Origin: Candidatus Poribacteria bacterium
Lineage (GTDB): Bacteria; Poribacteria; DTPJ01; WJIO01
DNA: 52,853 nt
NCBI GenBank assembly: GCA_014730235.1
Contig: WJIO01000329.1
Span: 1-52,853 of the forward strand
Direction: 5' to 3'
Of this stretch, positions 51,464 through 52,853 are shown in pieces. How positions within the stretch are numbered: the stretch's first letter is position 1; the number at the start of each line of letters is the position of its first letter. The position numbers and the translations under genes are program-made. The notes under the pieces were generated by a model, which was given only the letters and a program-made list of their open reading frames with translations, ran no database searches and was not told the DNA's origin.

Positions 51464-52507
51464 TTATAATATTAATTTTATCTTATAATCAGGCGCAAAT
51501 CTTGGGAATACTTCTTTACCCATTAACGCCAAACCTGGTTCAGCTTCGACTACCTGGGGGATAGCATTAACCAGGGATGATGCCGTTGCCAATCCACCTG
51601 CTGTTCCATTATTTATTACTACATCCATATCAGGAATACCAAATATTTTCACAGCATCATGGGGTTCTTCTGCACCGGCGGATATTTGAAGGATCAGTTT
51701 TATCAATTCGTTGCCATCCTTCTTTCCTATACCAATTTGTCTTATACCTGTGACATGGCCTTTTTTAATATCCAGATTATCCATATCTTTCTCAGCGACC
51801 ACTGGCATTATAACCTCATCCAGTTCATCAAGATCCCATCCCATTCCTACAGCTACCAGGGCCAGGGATTCCAGAAGTCCTACATGTCCAAATTTACCTG
51901 TGGCCAGCTTTTCATTAAAATCATCAACAGTCAGACCTGCACCAACCTTGCGTTGCAAAGCCGGTCTTCTTGTTGACACATCAACAACCCGTTCTGCCTC
52001 AACTCGGTCTATTTTCTGGCATACGCCAGATAAAACCATAGCCAGGGCATCCATAACAAATCCCGGGTTTACGCCTGTTCCCAATACCGTTACGTTATTG
52101 GTTCTGGCCATATCATCAATTTTATCTGCCAGATCAGGGTTTCTCAGATATGGATAAAGAAGTTCTTCAGCAGATGAAATAACGTTGCATCCTGCTGAAG
52201 TCAATTCCTGAAGCTGTGGATATATCTGATTTATATATGAACCTGTGGTCTGAAGGACAACATCTGGTTTTCCAGAAGCTGAAATTACTTCAGAAAGAGT
52301 CTGGCTTATTTTAATATCAGTATTTTTTGTATTGCCAAGTAAATCCCCCAGGGGTCTACCTGCTTTATTTTCGTCAATGTCAACTGCACCTATCATATCA
52401 AGATTACTTCTGTTTAACACAAGCTCGGTTGTTCCAATACCTATATCACCCAGACCGAACACAACTACCTTGTAAGTTTCTACTGGTTTACATTCGATTT
52501 TTAGCAT
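51464..52507 (-). CDS. DapB-like / 2,4-diaminopentanoate dehydrogenase-family protein
   Basis: This 347-residue protein has a Rossmann motif (VVVFGLGDIGIGTTELVL). The family sequences GCNVISSAEELLYPY, TVLGTGVNPGFVMDALAMVLS and RPALQRKVGAGLTVDDFNEK, and the ending GGLATASSLVNAIPQVVEAEPG, match the NAD(P)H-dependent diaminopentanoate dehydrogenase/DapB-N group. They do not match true dihydrodipicolinate reductase. It may act on an amino-acid-derived substrate. GGAG precedes the ATG. Its stop codon abuts repeat C. Confidence 0.8.
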   Translation of the reverse strand: MLKIECKPVETYKVVVFGLGDIGIGTTELVLNRSNLDMIGAVDIDENKAGRPLGDLLGNTKNTDIKISQTLSEVISASGKPDVVLQTTGSYINQIYPQLQELTSAGCNVISSAEELLYPYLRNPDLADKIDDMARTNNVTVLGTGVNPGFVMDALAMVLSGVCQKIDRVEAERVVDVSTRRPALQRKVGAGLTVDDFNEKLATGKFGHVGLLESLALVAVGMGWDLDELDEVIMPVVAEKDMDNLDIKKGHVTGIRQIGIGKKDGNELIKLILQISAGAEEPHDAVKIFGIPDMDVVINNGTAGGLATASSLVNAIPQVVEAEPGLALMGKEVFPRFAPDYKIKLIL

Positions 52508-52533
52508 GTTATTACTATCTCCGTTTTAATAAA

Positions 52534-52600
52534 TGGTTCTTCCGGGTTCAGTGTGGTAAAGATAAGAAACTTCTTTACCACACTGAACCCGGGAGAACTA
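52534..52600. repeat. Family A minimal repeat
   Basis: TGGTTCTTCCGGGTTCAGTG directly facing accacactgaacccgggaga, with only about 20 bp between. It is flanked by ataaat on both sides if the boundary is moved by one base (52529-52534 and 52600-52605). Confidence 0.8.
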
Positions 52601-52604
52601 TAAA

Positions 52605-52677
52605 TTTTGAATATTATTGTCATTTACTATTATTATAAATGTATTACTCTAAACACATGTTTCATTTTTAGCGATTA
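52605..52677. repeat. Family B repeat, right half
   Basis: ttactctaaacacatgtttc then atttttagcgatta is the right terminus of family B without core or left end, directly behind the A element. The remaining 52680-52853 shows no gene; a decayed core (gtcatttctgcgaaagctgg) lies at about 52818-52840. Confidence 0.65.
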
Positions 52678-52853
52678 AAAGGTTTTAATTATATTAGCAA
52701 ATAAAATTACCCGGTGTCAATTTGTAATTCAGAAAACCGAGCATAAATTTCTTGTCCGTAGAATTTCTTAAGCGGCTTTTTATCTATTTGCAGTTAAGAA
52801 AAAATATCCTCCATTTGTCATTTCTGCGAAAGCTGGAATGCAGAATCATCAGC

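Noticed and set aside
51464-52507. dapB, dihydrodipicolinate reductase
   Set aside because: The C-terminal half matches the diaminopentanoate dehydrogenase group and lacks the DapB substrate-binding signature.

Overview
The window is about 53 kb of gene-dense, low-GC bacterial DNA with a Gram-negative-type gene set. It holds accC/accB, efp, a compact shikimate operon, a prepilin peptidase, a PpiC-type chaperone, LL-diaminopimelate aminotransferase and many secreted beta-propeller and LamG proteins. Together with dispersed REP/MITE-like repeats, this resembles candidate phylum Poribacteria or a neighbouring lineage of the Planctomycetes/Latescibacteria type. The lineage is inferred from gene content only; there is no rRNA or ribosomal marker here. 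I saw no tRNA, rRNA, CRISPR array or transposase gene.

Layout. (1) 1-6.3 kb, minus strand: an operon read from a GspG-like pseudopilin through prepilin peptidase, aroC, aroK, aroB, aroQ, efp and accB into accC, which runs off the left edge. (2) 6.5-13.5 kb, minus strand: a secreted TolB-like propeller with a histone-deacetylase-family amidohydrolase, a UvrD-type helicase carrying an internal DEDDh exonuclease, and miaA. (3) 13.9-20.0 kb, plus strand: a MoxR ATPase, a DUF58 protein and a BatD/DUF4381-like membrane protein, interrupted by a TPR-PpiC foldase and a GlgC-like nucleotidyltransferase. (4) 20.1-31.1 kb: a secreted cohesin-domain protein (minus), then a plus-strand catabolic island with a URO-D-family protein, a xylose-isomerase-like TIM barrel protein, a LamG protein, a propeller-DUF3604 protein, a secreted alpha/beta hydrolase, a Gfo/Idh/MocA oxidoreductase and a GH43-like protein. 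(5) 31.2-36.3 kb, minus strand: flavin reductase, dapL, nth, a second Gfo/Idh/MocA protein and cobT. (6) 36.3-49.2 kb, minus strand: a block of very large secreted propeller proteins (PQQ type with an embedded methyltransferase-like fold and a PAS domain; a 28-repeat Reg_prop protein; an 11-repeat WD40 protein), with a DUF4159 protein and an unknown membrane protein. (7) 49.4-52.9 kb: a duplicated DUF1284 protein, a second LamG protein and a DapB-like dehydrogenase.

Two signals stand out. First, three otherwise different secreted proteins end in the same short motif, K-L-x-[ST]-[TK]-W-x-x-I-K, almost at the C terminus, which looks like an undescribed sorting or anchoring tag. Second, nearly every larger intergenic gap holds a modular repeat. 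Two families of terminal inverted repeats (A: TGGTTCTTCCGGGTTTAGTG; B: GTAATCGTTAAAAAATG) share one REP-like core (GTCATTCCTGC...GCAGGAATGAC). Family A copies are flanked by exact 6-bp target duplications in at least three places. Nested and hybrid A/B copies show ongoing recombination between modules. Some copies supply stop codons or spurious upstream start codons to neighbouring genes.

Other points of interest are a PAS domain inserted in an exported PQQ protein, a helicase-exonuclease fusion with a probable non-AUG start, a GspG-like protein without the prepilin cleavage motif beside its presumed peptidase, and a WD40 gene that seems to have lost its 5' end.
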